DNA of 64,000 nt from JBHOQX01 sp042408595 (GCA_042408595.1 JBHOQX010000025.1:62001-126000); one strand, 5' to 3'; positions 41,167 through 50,384 are shown, counted from the first letter of the stretch. Program-made: numbers and translations. The notes: generated from the letters alone by a model not told the origin.

Positions 41167-41814
41167 TCAGTCCATCGGCACCAGGCGCTGGCGCAGCGCA
41201 TAGATCGCCGCCTGTGTCCGGTCCGCCAGGTGCAGCTTCGACAGAATGTTCGAGACGTGCGTCTTGACTGTCTTCTCGCTGATTATCAGCGAATCGGCGA
41301 TCTCCTTGTTGCTCTGCCCCTTGGCGATCAGCCGCAGCACGTCCAGCTCGCGCTCGGTCAGTTGCTCCACCTGCTCGTCCGCGCCGCGCGGCGTGGTGAA
41401 CTCCTGCATGAGCTTGGCGGCGACCTCAGGATGCAGCACCGCCTCGTTGCGCTGTGCCGCGCGGATGGCGCGGGCAAGCTCCTCCGGCTGCACGTCCTTC
41501 AACAGGTAGGAGATCGCGCCTGCCTTGATCGCAGGGAAGACTTTGTCGTCATCGGCGAACGATGTGAGCACGATGATCCGGGTGGATGGGCTGGCGGCCT
41601 TCACCCGCCGCGTCGCCTCCACGCCGTCGATCCCCGGCAGCACCAGGTCCATCAGCACCACGTCCGGCAGCAATTCGCGCGCCGCCTTGACGCCTTCCTC
41701 GCCGCTGGCCGCCTCGCCGACGACTTCGATATCGTCTTGCAACTCCAGAAAATCGCGCAGGCCCTGCCGCACCACGCGGTGGTCGTCCACCAACAGCACG
41801 CTGATCTTGTCCAT
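41167..41814 (-). CDS. NarL/LuxR-family response regulator
   Basis: 215 residues. The receiver domain has acidic residues DD (10-11), the phospho-acceptor Asp56 in VLMDLVLPG and Lys in YLLKDVQPEE. The C-terminal HTH (LTERELDVLRLIAKGQSNKE, then SEKTVKTHVSNILSKL) binds DNA. The upstream gene on the same strand is a HisKA_3-type kinase, so the two form a cognate pair. Confidence 0.93.
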   Translation of the reverse strand: MDKISVLLVDDHRVVRQGLRDFLELQDDIEVVGEAASGEEGVKAARELLPDVVLMDLVLPGIDGVEATRRVKAASPSTRIIVLTSFADDDKVFPAIKAGAISYLLKDVQPEELARAIRAAQRNEAVLHPEVAAKLMQEFTTPRGADEQVEQLTERELDVLRLIAKGQSNKEIADSLIISEKTVKTHVSNILSKLHLADRTQAAIYALRQRLVPMD

Positions 41815-41957
41815 GGCATGCCCCCCGTCTTCAAAGTCCAGAGTTCAGATCGCAACATTGCAAAGGCCATCGGAAACACTCCCGACGAGGCAGGTGGGAC
41901 TATGGGGCCTCTCAGAGGTTGATTTTCGCGGTCGACTGCTTGCGGCGGTAGAGAACC

Positions 41958-44210
41958 CTACTGAACTCCGCACTCCGCACTCTCCCCTCGAACCGCTGCG
42001 CTCGCCCGTCCCGGCACGACAACCAGTATCTCCGTCCCCACCCCTGGCTGGGAGCGCAGCTGCAGCGACCCGCCAAGTTCGGCGGCGCGCTCGCGCATGC
42101 TCGTCAGCCCCAGGTGCCGGCCGTCGCTCTGCGCCGCCTCGGACGATAGGAAGCCGCGGCCATCGTCCGCTACCCGCAGGCGTAATGCCTCAGGCCGCAT
42201 CTCCAGCTCGACCTCCACCGTGCACGCCCCCGCATGCCGCACGACATTGTTCAGCGCTTCCTGGACGATCCGGAAGATCGCCGGCTCCGCGCCACGGGCG
42301 TAGCGCTCCTCTCCCACGATGCGCAGCTTGACCGTCACCCCATCGCGTCGGTCCACCGCGGCGACATGCTGCTGGATGGCGGCGACCAGGCCCTGCTCGG
42401 TCAGCGCCGGCGGGCGAAGCTGGAAGATCAGGTTGCGCATCTCGGCAAGCGCAGCGGCGGCGGTCTCTTGCAGGCGCTCGAGCTGCGCGGCGGCCCGCAC
42501 CGGGTTCTTATCAAGCTGCGCCCGCGCCGCCTGCGCCGTCAGGGTCATGCTGAACAGTTGCTGCGACACCGAGTCGTGCAGGTCGCGCGCCAGGCGGCTG
42601 CGCTCCTCCAGCACCGCGGCGGCCTGCGCCCGCTGGTACAGCCGGGCGTTCTCGATCGCCCCTGCGAGCACATCCGCAGCGGTCTCCAGGGTGTGCATAT
42701 CCTCGTCGGTGAAGGCCCCCGCCCGGCGCGACTCGACATTCAGCACGGCGCGCACCCGCCCACCGGCGATGATCGGCACACACAGCTCGGAGCGTGTGCC
42801 GCTCTGGTTCTGGTCGACGTAGTCCGGGTCGAGCAGCACATCGTCCACCCGCACCGTCATCGCGGTACGGCAGGTGCGACCGAGCAGCCCGACGCCAGTC
42901 GGCTGGCGGTACCCAAGCGGATTGGTGAGCACCGGGCCGGCCTGCGCCGTGAGCGTCAGCGTCTGTCCGTCCTCCTCGACGGTGTACAGCTCGACATGAT
43001 CGTAGCCGAAGCCGCGCTGGATTTGCCGGGTGGTCGCCGCCAGCATCCCCTGCAGGTCGAGCGTCGAGACGGCGATGCTGGCGAGCTGGTTCAGCACGGT
43101 GAGCTGCTCGTTGCGCCGCTTCACCTGCTCGGCCAGGCGCTGAGCCTCGGCGAACAGCCGCGCGCTGGCGATCGGCCCGCCGATCTGTGCCGCGACCGCC
43201 TCCAGCAGATCGACATCCTCGTAGGTAAAGGCATTCGTCTGGTGCGATTCGACGTTGAGCGTGCCGATCGTGCGCCCGCCGCTGCGCAGCGGCACGGCGA
43301 TATAGGAGCGGACGAGGCGGTTCGTGCCGACGTGCTGCGCCGCCGGGCGCACGCGTGTCTCGGCGTAGGTGTCGTTCGACAGGAACGGCATGCCGTGTTG
43401 CACCACCCAGCCGGAGATCCCCTCACCAACCCGCAGGCGCACCGCGCGCGCCGCATCATCCACATCGCCGATCGTCGCCGCGACCTCGAGCATGCCATCG
43501 CGCTCGTTCCGCAGCATGACCGTGATCGCCTGGAACTCGACGCGCAGCCGCTCGACGACGCGGGTCAGCATCTCGCCAAGATCGAGCGTGTTGCCGATGT
43601 CGCGCCCGAGCTCGGAGAGGAGTTGCTCCTTGACCAGCAGGCGGGCCATGCGGTCGGCGAGGCGGGCGTTCTCCAGGCCAAGCGCCGCCTGCCGGGCGAT
43701 CGCCTCGAGTATCTGGAGATTCGAGGGCGCGAGGGCCTCCGGATCGCCCGGCGGCTCGAGATAGATCACGCCGATCAGCCGGTCGCCCCGGCCACGCAGC
43801 GGCACAAGCAGCAGCTTGCGCTCGGCGCGACTCATCCGCCCCTCGATCAGGCGGGCGGGGACAAGGTAGGATTCGCTCAGGCGGTAGCGGAGATGGAGCA
43901 GCGGCTGGTACGCGCCAGGCGCCGTCGGGGTGGCGCGCAGCCGGCTGGTCTCCGGCTCGGGCAGCCCGGCGAAGGCGCAGGCTTCGAGCGCGTCGGTCTC
44001 CGGGTTGCGCAGGCGCACATACACACGCGGGAAGCCGAGCACGGCGCGGATCGCCTCAGCCACCTCCTGGAGCAGCGCTTCCGGGGTCGTGTTGGCACGG
44101 AGCTGCGTGCCGAGCGACAGCAAGTCGCCCAGCGGCAGATTCCGCGCCAGCTCGGCTGTGGGCCCGGCCTGCGCGCCACCCTGGCTCTCATGCTCCGATG
44201 CGAGGCTCAT
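41958..44210 (-). CDS. Multi-GAF sensor histidine kinase (NarX/DesK-type)
   Basis: 750 residues. Three or four GAF-like domains occupy about residues 30-520 (repeated patterns such as SYIAVPLRSGGRTIGTLNVE and SELCVPIIAGGRVRAVLNVE). The dimerisation-phosphorylation helix has RLARDLHDSVSQQLFSM, typical of HisKA_3. The ATPase has NNVVRHAGA and RVADDGRGF. No membrane segment is visible, so it senses intracellular or diffusible signals through GAF. The cognate response regulator follows 143 bases downstream. Confidence 0.92.
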   Translation of the reverse strand: MSLASEHESQGGAQAGPTAELARNLPLGDLLSLGTQLRANTTPEALLQEVAEAIRAVLGFPRVYVRLRNPETDALEACAFAGLPEPETSRLRATPTAPGAYQPLLHLRYRLSESYLVPARLIEGRMSRAERKLLLVPLRGRGDRLIGVIYLEPPGDPEALAPSNLQILEAIARQAALGLENARLADRMARLLVKEQLLSELGRDIGNTLDLGEMLTRVVERLRVEFQAITVMLRNERDGMLEVAATIGDVDDAARAVRLRVGEGISGWVVQHGMPFLSNDTYAETRVRPAAQHVGTNRLVRSYIAVPLRSGGRTIGTLNVESHQTNAFTYEDVDLLEAVAAQIGGPIASARLFAEAQRLAEQVKRRNEQLTVLNQLASIAVSTLDLQGMLAATTRQIQRGFGYDHVELYTVEEDGQTLTLTAQAGPVLTNPLGYRQPTGVGLLGRTCRTAMTVRVDDVLLDPDYVDQNQSGTRSELCVPIIAGGRVRAVLNVESRRAGAFTDEDMHTLETAADVLAGAIENARLYQRAQAAAVLEERSRLARDLHDSVSQQLFSMTLTAQAARAQLDKNPVRAAAQLERLQETAAAALAEMRNLIFQLRPPALTEQGLVAAIQQHVAAVDRRDGVTVKLRIVGEERYARGAEPAIFRIVQEALNNVVRHAGACTVEVELEMRPEALRLRVADDGRGFLSSEAAQSDGRHLGLTSMRERAAELGGSLQLRSQPGVGTEILVVVPGRASAAVRGESAECGVQ

Positions 44211-44283
44211 GCGCCTCCACGCTCGCGCTGGAGCGCCCCGCGCCCCAGGCCGCCATCTGGGTCAAATCGCTCTGTGGCGGGTA

Positions 44284-44292
44284 GTATAGCAG
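44284..44292 (-). promoter_or_regulatory. Extended -10 upstream of the GAF kinase gene
   Basis: The minus strand reads TGCTATACT, a TGn-extended -10 about 75 nt upstream of the kinase ATG, in the 100-base gap after scpA. Confidence 0.45.
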
Positions 44293-44310
44293 AATGCGCG
44301 CCATGATGCA

Positions 44311-45087
44311 TCATTCCCCCGCCGTATCCTCGCCCAGCACGAGGGTGGCGGGGGAGGCGGCCCGACCGATCATGATCGGCCCGAACAGCGCCTCCTGCTC
44401 GACCGTGATCGCGTGCCGCTTCAGCAACTCCAGCACGGTCCAGAGCGCGACGACCACCTCGACACGATTGGCCGAGACCGAGAGCAGATCGGTGAACTCC
44501 AGCCATTCCTGCGCGGACAACCGCTCGCGCATACGCGCGACCATCTCGGCGACGGTGATGACTTTCGGCGCGGGGAGAGGCACAGGCGGATCTTCGAGCG
44601 GAAGCATCAACTGGAGCCGCCGTTCGAGCGCTGCGATCAGTTCGGCCAGCGAGGCCTCTAGCCGCTCCGGCGGCCGGACGACCGGCGGCGGCCCGGCGCG
44701 CAGGTACATCCGCCGGCCCTGCTCTTGCCAGGCGCGTAGCACGGCGGCGGCCTGGCGAAAGCGCTGGTACTCGCGCAACTGGCGGGCCAGCGCCACGCCT
44801 TCATCCGGCGGATCGTCTGGACCGGGGGGCACGGGCGGGCGCGGCAGCAGCGCACGCGATTTGATCAGCAACAGCCGAGCGGCAATCACGAGAAAGGCGG
44901 AGAGCGCGCTCGGGTTCGGCGCCTCCAGCGCGCGGACGTGCGCCAGGTAGGCATCGGCGACCTGCGCCAGCGCCACGGCGGTGATGTCCAGCTCTTCGCG
45001 CTCGATCAGGCGCAGCAGCAGATCGAGCGGCCCTTCGAAGACCGGGAGCTGGACGGTATAATCGAGTTCATCCTGGAGCAAGGGCAT
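44311..45087 (-). CDS. scpA: Segregation and condensation protein A
   Basis: 258 residues: VFEGPLDLLLRLIEREELDI at the N-terminus, LSAFLVIAARLLLIKSRALL, and a winged-helix C-terminus around VVALWTVLELLKRHAITVEQ. It is the kleisin of the bacterial SMC complex and bridges SMC heads together with ScpB. ScpB is not adjacent. The ATG overlaps the stop of the upstream HD gene. Confidence 0.95.
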   Translation of the reverse strand: MPLLQDELDYTVQLPVFEGPLDLLLRLIEREELDITAVALAQVADAYLAHVRALEAPNPSALSAFLVIAARLLLIKSRALLPRPPVPPGPDDPPDEGVALARQLREYQRFRQAAAVLRAWQEQGRRMYLRAGPPPVVRPPERLEASLAELIAALERRLQLMLPLEDPPVPLPAPKVITVAEMVARMRERLSAQEWLEFTDLLSVSANRVEVVVALWTVLELLKRHAITVEQEALFGPIMIGRAASPATLVLGEDTAGE

Positions 45088-45590
45088 CAGTTTCGCTCGT
45101 CCGCCCAGCGCAGCGCGGCGGCGCGCGGGGTGTCAGCGCGCGCGCCGTAGTCGCGCAGCATAGCCACAAGCTCCGGCGGGCTGCCCACGGCTTCCGCCAG
45201 CAGGGCCGCGCGCACTTCGTGCGCCGCATGGACAGCGAAGGGGCGAAGCGGGCCGCGGCCATCGCGGGCCGCCGCGGCGTACAGCCGTGGCACGAATCGC
45301 CCCAGAACGACGAACAGGCCGTAATACAACAGCGGAATACCCCGGCCGTCGTCGTCGACCTTGCCGCAGTCGTGGATCAGCGCCGCGCGCAGCAAGATAG
45401 GGTCGGTATGGCCCGCCGCGGCCAGCATGTGGTAGACATCGAGGCAGTGGCGCTGATCGAACGCCGACATGCGCTCGAACAGCAGCAGCTCGCCGGGCGA
45501 CAGCAGCTTAACGACCAGACGACGCTCGACCGGCGACACATACGCGGTCAGCGCGCTGAGCAACTGTCGCAGCCGGTACGAGACGGGCAT
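45087..45590 (-). CDS. HD-domain protein
   Basis: 167 residues from the ATG at 45590 with GAGGAG before it. The HD signature is compact: FDQRHCLDVYHML and LLRAALIHDCGKVDDDG. Such HD proteins are metal-dependent phosphohydrolases, but the substrate is not predictable. The stop codon overlaps the scpA start, so the two are translationally coupled. Confidence 0.8.
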   Translation of the reverse strand: MPVSYRLRQLLSALTAYVSPVERRLVVKLLSPGELLLFERMSAFDQRHCLDVYHMLAAAGHTDPILLRAALIHDCGKVDDDGRGIPLLYYGLFVVLGRFVPRLYAAAARDGRGPLRPFAVHAAHEVRAALLAEAVGSPPELVAMLRDYGARADTPRAAALRWADERN

Positions 45591-45680
45591 GCTCCTCGGA
45601 ACAAGTGAAAGGCTGAGGAAGCCGGAGCGCAGGGCGTGACGGCACGGACCCCGGCTGCACTGCGCCACGTGCCGCCGCAT

Positions 45681-45971
45681 TTAACTCGCAGGGCTCACCC
45701 GCTCGATCGCCGCGGCCAGGTCGAAATCCTTGTCCGTGAGACCGCCGGCGTCGTGGGTGGTGAGCGCCAACGTCACTCGCCGCCAGCGGATGTCGATGTC
45801 CGGATGGTGGCCCGCCGCCTCGGCCAGAAAGCCGACCCGCACGACAAACGCCACCGCCGCGGGGAAATCGACCAGCTCCACCGTGCGGCGAATCGCGTCG
45901 CCTTCGCGCCGCCAGCCAGGCAGCTGCGCGAGCCGGGCCATGATCTCGTCCTCGCTCAGCCGTATCGCCAT
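45681..45971 (-). CDS. phhB: 4a-hydroxytetrahydrobiopterin dehydratase
   Basis: 96 residues of the PCD/DCoH family with the active-site pattern EAAGHHPDIDIRWRRV and the closing HDAGGLTDKDFDLA. GAGGA precedes the ATG. The enzyme recycles pterin cofactors; in bacteria without phenylalanine hydroxylase it is often linked to molybdopterin or other pterin metabolism. It lies 90 bases upstream of the HD gene on the same strand. Confidence 0.93.
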   Translation of the reverse strand: MAIRLSEDEIMARLAQLPGWRREGDAIRRTVELVDFPAAVAFVVRVGFLAEAAGHHPDIDIRWRRVTLALTTHDAGGLTDKDFDLAAAIERVSPAS

Positions 45972-46042
45972 GGAGTCCTCGCAGGCAGCCGCCAGACGGG
46001 AGGTGGTCGGACGGTCACACGACCAGAACGCCCCCTGAGTCT

Positions 46043-46081
46043 GACCGTTTGATTACCTAACGATCTGATAGCGACCGTTTG
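46043..46081. repeat. Paired GACCGTTTG direct repeats between rpoD and phhB
   Basis: Two exact 9-nt repeats GACCGTTTG start 30 bp apart (46043 and 46073), about three helical turns. They lie just past the rpoD stop and 72 nt or more upstream of phhB. Confidence 0.5.
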
Positions 46082-46089
46082 GCGATCCG

Positions 46090-47286
46090 CTAATCCAGAT
46101 AGCCGCGCAGTTTCTTGCCGAGGTGCGGATGGCGCAGCTTGCGCAGCGCCACCGCCTCGATCTGGCGGATGCGCTCGCGCGTGATGCCGAACTCCACACC
46201 GACTTCTTCAAGCGTCCGATAGCGCCCATCCTTCAGGCCATAGCGCAACTGGATGATCTTGCGCTCGCGCTCCGGCAGCTTCTGCAGAACTTCCTCGATC
46301 TGCTCGCGCAGCATCGTCGCCGCGGCAGCATCGGCGGGGGCGGAGATGCGGTCGTCCTCGATAAAATCGCCCATGCGCCCCTCGCCCTCCTGCCCGACCG
46401 GCATCTCCAGCGAGAGCGGGTGCATCGAGGCCTCAAGCGTGCGCCGCACCTTGCTGGGGCTGAGGTTCATCGCATCGGCGATCTCCTCCGGCGTCGGCTC
46501 GCGCTGCATGGTCTGCTGCAGCCGATGCGAGGTCCGCTTCACCTGGCTGATCGCTTCGCCCATGTGGACCGGCAGGCGAATCGTGCGGCTCTGGTCGGCG
46601 ATCGCGCGGGTGATCGCCTGGCGGATCCACCACGTGGCATAGGTCGAGAACTTGTGGCCCTTGGTATAGTCAAACTTCTCGACAGCCCGCATCAGGCCGA
46701 TATTGCCTTCCTGCACCAGGTCCATCATCGTCAGTCCGTACGACGTATATTTCTTGGCGATACTGACGACCAGCCGCAGGTTGGCCTGAATCAGGTGTTG
46801 GCGCGCGTCGTTGCCGCGCTCGACAGCCATCTTCAGCGCGTACCGCTCGCTCCAGGAGCTGTATTCTTCGCGCTCCAGCCGCTTGGCCGCCGCCGCGCCC
46901 TGCTCCATCGCCTTGGCGAGCGCCACTTCCTGCTCGGCCGAGAGGAGCGGTACCTGGCCGATTTCCTGCAAATACATCCGCACCGGATCGTCCAACGCGA
47001 TATCCGCCAGGTCCGGCATGTCGCCGAGCCCTTCGTCGTCCGGCGGTGCGTCGCCCACGTCCGATGGCTTGTCGACGACCCGGATACCCTCGGCCTCGAG
47101 GGCGGCATAGAGCTGGTCCACGTCAGCGACGTGGTGCTCTGGTTGCGGAAGGGCGTCGAGAATGTCGCTGTAGGTGAGGTACCCTTGCGCCCGAGCGACT
47201 TCCAGAAGGTGCCCAAGCATCTGCGCCCACTCCTGTTGCGTCGTGGCGGAATCCAGCGCGATCAGTTCAGTGGCTTTAATTGACAT
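46090..47286 (-). CDS. rpoD: Primary RNA polymerase sigma factor RpoD/SigA
   Basis: 398 residues with all group 1 regions: region 1.2 starting DDPVRMYLQEIGQVPLLSAE, region 2 with DLVQEGNIGLMRAVEKFDY and FSTYATWWIRQAI, region 3 around MHLS-like MNLSPSKVRRTLEA, and region 4 ending LEEVGVEFGITRERIRQIEA. The short region 1.1 and overall length resemble Gram-positive SigA. The start codon has AAGGCG upstream. It is transcribed from a near-consensus promoter about 175 nt upstream. Confidence 0.97.
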   Translation of the reverse strand: MSIKATELIALDSATTQQEWAQMLGHLLEVARAQGYLTYSDILDALPQPEHHVADVDQLYAALEAEGIRVVDKPSDVGDAPPDDEGLGDMPDLADIALDDPVRMYLQEIGQVPLLSAEQEVALAKAMEQGAAAAKRLEREEYSSWSERYALKMAVERGNDARQHLIQANLRLVVSIAKKYTSYGLTMMDLVQEGNIGLMRAVEKFDYTKGHKFSTYATWWIRQAITRAIADQSRTIRLPVHMGEAISQVKRTSHRLQQTMQREPTPEEIADAMNLSPSKVRRTLEASMHPLSLEMPVGQEGEGRMGDFIEDDRISAPADAAAATMLREQIEEVLQKLPERERKIIQLRYGLKDGRYRTLEEVGVEFGITRERIRQIEAVALRKLRHPHLGKKLRGYLD

Positions 47287-47460
47287 ATTACACGCCTTGT
47301 CAAGCGATCGTGTTTCGGTGGGCCACGGTTGTGATTTCTCTCACCAGAGTCCCGATTTTTCAGGCAACAAGACGGGGCTGAGAGCAGGCGACTCAAAGCC
47401 CCGGAGCGCTCTCATGCGATAACGGGGACGCATACTGGGCATCCCGCTTGTTCGTCTGTT

Positions 47461-47490
47461 AATATACCATTATGAAGACGTTAAAGTCAA
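47461..47490 (-). promoter_or_regulatory. Promoter of rpoD
   Basis: Minus-strand TTGACT (47485-47490), 18-nt spacer and TATATT (47461-47466). The leader 47287-47460 has no gene. Confidence 0.75.
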
Positions 47491-47495
47491 CCCCT

Positions 47496-47535
47496 CTATC
47501 CACAGATTACTCGACATGTTGTCCACTTATCCACA
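47496..47535 (+). promoter_or_regulatory. Cluster of DnaA-box-like sites upstream of the rpoD promoter
   Basis: One perfect TTATCCACA (47527-47535), one CTATCCACA (47496-47504) and one weaker TTGTCCACT (47519-47527), all in the same orientation. The cluster starts 6 nt upstream of the rpoD -35. Confidence 0.6.
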
Positions 47536-47794
47536 CAACGGTATCAGATTAGGACGCGGTAGCACATACGTTTTCCACATCGGCCGGCTCGGCATGTGGA
47601 TACCGCAGGCGCCCGCTCCGCACGCCGCGGCCTCCCCCGCCGCGGGCGTCGACACCATGCCAGAAGGTCCACGGTCGCCCGCGCCGCGGGAGGGGCGGCG
47701 GGCCAACGAAGCGGTCTCGGCAGGGCGTCGCCCCGCCGAACCTCCCACCGCGTAGGTCCTGACCCTGAGCAACGCGGTTGAGACGCCGCGCATG
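47536..47794. other. Intergenic stretch, no gene supported
   Basis: A 79-codon plus-strand frame (47516-47755) overlaps the DnaA-like boxes, has no ribosome site and is of low-complexity Pro/Ala/Arg composition; I do not accept it. GC-rich short inverted repeats (CCGCGGCC, CCGCCGCGGGCG) occur but no clear terminator. Confidence 0.4.
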
Positions 47795-47824
47795 TTGCAG
47801 ATTCGTCCGGGCATGTGCCATAAT
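47795..47824 (+). promoter_or_regulatory. Promoter of pyrF
   Basis: TTGCAG (47795-47800), 18-nt spacer and CATAAT (47819-47824), about 50 nt upstream of the pyrF ATG. Confidence 0.6.
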
Positions 47825-47875
47825 GCCTGGCATCTCAGACAGGGGGCCTGCGAACCTAGAAAGGCCGGTGATTCT

Positions 47876-48691
47876 ATGTCCTTTCTTGAGCGCCTGAACG
47901 CCGCTTCCGCCCGCAACCACAGCCTGCTCTGCATCGGCCTCGACCCGGACCCGGCACGGCTGCCCGCCCCGGCGCGCGCCGCCGCCGACCCGGTCTACGC
48001 CTTCTGCATGGCGATCGTCGACGCCACCGCCGACCTGGCCTGCGCCTTCAAGCCGAACAGTGCCTTCTTCGAAGCGCTCGGCCCGACAGGGGTCGCAACG
48101 CTCCGCCGGCTGATCGCCGACATGCCGCGCGATGTGCCGGTGATTCTGGATGCCAAGCGCGGCGACATCGGCTCGACCGCTGCGGCCTACGCCCGGGCCG
48201 CGTTTGACGTTCTCGGCGCAGACGCGGTGACGGCCAGCCCCTACCTGGGCGGGGATGCGCTCGCGCCGCTGCTGGCCTACGCCGACCGCGGCATTTTCGT
48301 GCTCTGCAAGACCTCCAACCCCGGCGCGGCGGATGTGCAAGACCTGGCGCTGGCGGATGGCCGCCCGGTCTATCTGGAGGTCGCCCGACGCGCGCGCGAC
48401 GACTGGAACACTGCCGGAAACATCGGCCTGGTGGTCGGCGCGACCTACCCGCGGGAGCTAGCCGCCGTACGTGCGCTCTGCCCGGAGCTGCCGCTGCTGG
48501 TTCCCGGCGTCGGCGCGCAGGGCGGCGAACTGGGGGCGGCGGTCGCCGCCGCGGCGCGCGGCCCGGTGCTGATCAACGCGTCGCGCAGCATCCTCTACGC
48601 CTCGGCAGAGGCCGATTTCGCCGGGGCCGCGCGCCGCGAAGCCAGCCGCCTGCGCGATGCCATCAACGCCGCCCGAGAGGGTAAACTGTAG
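47876..48691 (+). CDS. pyrF: Orotidine 5'-phosphate decarboxylase
   Basis: 271 residues of the longer (type 2) OMP decarboxylase group. The catalytic motif is PVILDAKRGDIGSTAAAYA, with AFKPNSAFFEALG before it and LLVPGVGAQGGELGAAV near the phosphate site. It makes UMP from OMP in pyrimidine synthesis. The ATG at 47876 starts MSFLERLNAA; upstream in-frame codons precede the promoter. No other pyr genes are nearby. Confidence 0.95.
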   Translation: MSFLERLNAASARNHSLLCIGLDPDPARLPAPARAAADPVYAFCMAIVDATADLACAFKPNSAFFEALGPTGVATLRRLIADMPRDVPVILDAKRGDIGSTAAAYARAAFDVLGADAVTASPYLGGDALAPLLAYADRGIFVLCKTSNPGAADVQDLALADGRPVYLEVARRARDDWNTAGNIGLVVGATYPRELAAVRALCPELPLLVPGVGAQGGELGAAVAAAARGPVLINASRSILYASAEADFAGAARREASRLRDAINAAREGKL

Positions 48692-48784
48692 CCGTCCTAC
48701 CTGCAAAGATAGCCGTCGTGCCGTGTTCAGGCGGCATCCACCTCCTGCCAGCAAGCGGCACGACAATTCACGCAGGACCGCTCT

Positions 48785-50344
48785 ATGCGCCCGGAGCTGC
48801 TGATCGACCGGCTGCTGGATCAGATCGACCGCGACCGCTTGCTGTTGCGACGGCTGGCCTGCTATCTGATGCCGGTGCTCCTGCTGCCGATCGGCTTCGC
48901 CGTCGCACAGGTCGGGCGCGGGTGGGTCGCCGCCCTGATCGGTATGTTCGGCGGGGCGGTGCTCCTGGTGCAGGCCGCGCTGACCGTCCAGCCGATCCTG
49001 GTGCGCGCCCGAATCAACAACCGCGACGTGAGCCGCTACCTCGGCCTTGGCCCGACCGCCGAGCCGCCGTCGCTCGCGCCCGCGGCGGCGCTCGCGCTAC
49101 CGGCCGCGCTCGTGATGCTTGTCAGCATGATCGCCTTCGGCGCGCCGATCCTCAGCCGGGCGCCGTTGTGGCAGCGCGGCCTGGCGCTCGCGCTCGGTCT
49201 ATTCGCGATCGTGACGATCTGGCAGCACCTAGCGATGATCGTCGCGAGTCTCGGTACGCTGGAGAGCCGCCTGCGCCAAGCCCGCGAGCGCATCCCAGCC
49301 CCGCCGCAGCCCGCCCCGGGCCGCGGCATGCCACCGCTGCTCGACGCGGCGATCGCCCGGCGGGTCGCTGGCATGCCGCTCTCGCCGTTGCCGCTCTCGC
49401 CCGGAGCCGTGGCGCTCTTGCGTATCGAAGCCTACCTCGCGCTCCAGGAGGAGCCGGCGCGCGATGAGCACGACCTGCTAGCCGCCATAGGCGCCCTCGC
49501 GCACGCCTGCTATGCCGACGAGCGGTGTCACGCGCTTCTCCCGCCGGTCGGCGGCAAAATCTACATGCCGGTGGCCGCGAGTGGCACGATCGCCCAGATG
49601 CTTGGCGCCACGGCCCAGGCGCTCGGGATGGACGGCGCCTACTCCGCCTCGCTCGGCACCTGGCTGGTGCGCCTGCCGCCGGCACGCTCCTATCGCGTAG
49701 CCGGCCGACTGATCGACGCGATCATCGCGCTGCGCCTGTTGCCCGCCGGTCGCGTCTATCCGCACCATCTCACCGTGCAGGGGGACATGGGCCAGGAGTC
49801 GCGCGCCCTCAGCCTGCTGTACCTCGCCTGCGCACCGGTCACGCTGGAGGAACGGCCGGGCCGTGCCGGCGGCGATGAGCGCCCGTTCATTATGCGCGGC
49901 GGCGGCGTGTTGGACGACCTCAGCGGGCGCGGGCGAACCCGCGGGCCACGCACCGATTTTGTCGATGGCTTTCTGGTGGTGGATGCGCCGCCGTTCCGCG
50001 ACCCCGAACAGCTCGCCGCCCACACGCAGAACCTGCGGCTAAAGCAGGTGCTTGGCTTCGGGCTGCTCGCCTTCATGGCAGGGCGCCGTACCCCGCCGGA
50101 GGAGGCTGCCGCCGGGCGCTACGCCCTGTTTCGCCGCGAGCTTCGCGAGTTCCTCGCCCGCTACGGTCTGGCCGGCGCGCTGGCGGTCGATTGGCTCGAT
50201 GGGCGCTGGAGCGACGTCTGGCCGTTGATCGAGCGGACGAACCGGCTCAAGCAGGAGTCGCCCGATTTCCTGGAGGAAGCCGCCGCGCTGCGCGACCGCA
50301 CCCTCGACGACCTGGAACGGATCGCCACAGCCGGCGTGCTATAA
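48785..50344 (+). CDS. Membrane protein of unknown function with large cytoplasmic domain
   Basis: 519 residues. Four hydrophobic spans in the first 150 residues (YLMPVLLLPIGFAVA, VAALIGMFGGAVLLVQAAL, ALALPAALVMLVSMIAFGAP, ALALGLFAIVTIWQHLAMIV) are followed by a soluble region of about 360 residues. The soluble part has a Pro-rich hinge (PPQPAPGRGMPP), a GGKIYMPVAASGTIAQMLGA segment and a C-terminal half rich in Arg and acidic residues. I recognise no domain. The stop codon overlaps a TATAAT (50340-50345). Confidence 0.6.
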   Translation: MRPELLIDRLLDQIDRDRLLLRRLACYLMPVLLLPIGFAVAQVGRGWVAALIGMFGGAVLLVQAALTVQPILVRARINNRDVSRYLGLGPTAEPPSLAPAAALALPAALVMLVSMIAFGAPILSRAPLWQRGLALALGLFAIVTIWQHLAMIVASLGTLESRLRQARERIPAPPQPAPGRGMPPLLDAAIARRVAGMPLSPLPLSPGAVALLRIEAYLALQEEPARDEHDLLAAIGALAHACYADERCHALLPPVGGKIYMPVAASGTIAQMLGATAQALGMDGAYSASLGTWLVRLPPARSYRVAGRLIDAIIALRLLPAGRVYPHHLTVQGDMGQESRALSLLYLACAPVTLEERPGRAGGDERPFIMRGGGVLDDLSGRGRTRGPRTDFVDGFLVVDAPPFRDPEQLAAHTQNLRLKQVLGFGLLAFMAGRRTPPEEAAAGRYALFRRELREFLARYGLAGALAVDWLDGRWSDVWPLIERTNRLKQESPDFLEEAAALRDRTLDDLERIATAGVL

Positions 50345-50345
50345 T
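50336..50345 (+). promoter_or_regulatory. Extended -10 upstream of smpB
   Basis: GTGCTATAAT contains a TG-extended TATAAT (50340-50345) overlapping the preceding stop codon. It would start a structured leader of about 155 nt before smpB. Confidence 0.5.
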
Positions 50346-50384
50346 GCGGCTGCGGAAGCGAAGCGTCCGCGATGCGGACGGTTT

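Noticed and set aside
43369..43764. Plus-strand Ser/Arg-rich frame opposite the GAF kinase
   Set aside because: Typical antisense composition of a high-GC gene; no start signal.
47516..47755. 79-codon plus-strand frame between rpoD and pyrF
   Set aside because: It overlaps the DnaA-like boxes, lacks a ribosome site and is of low-complexity composition.
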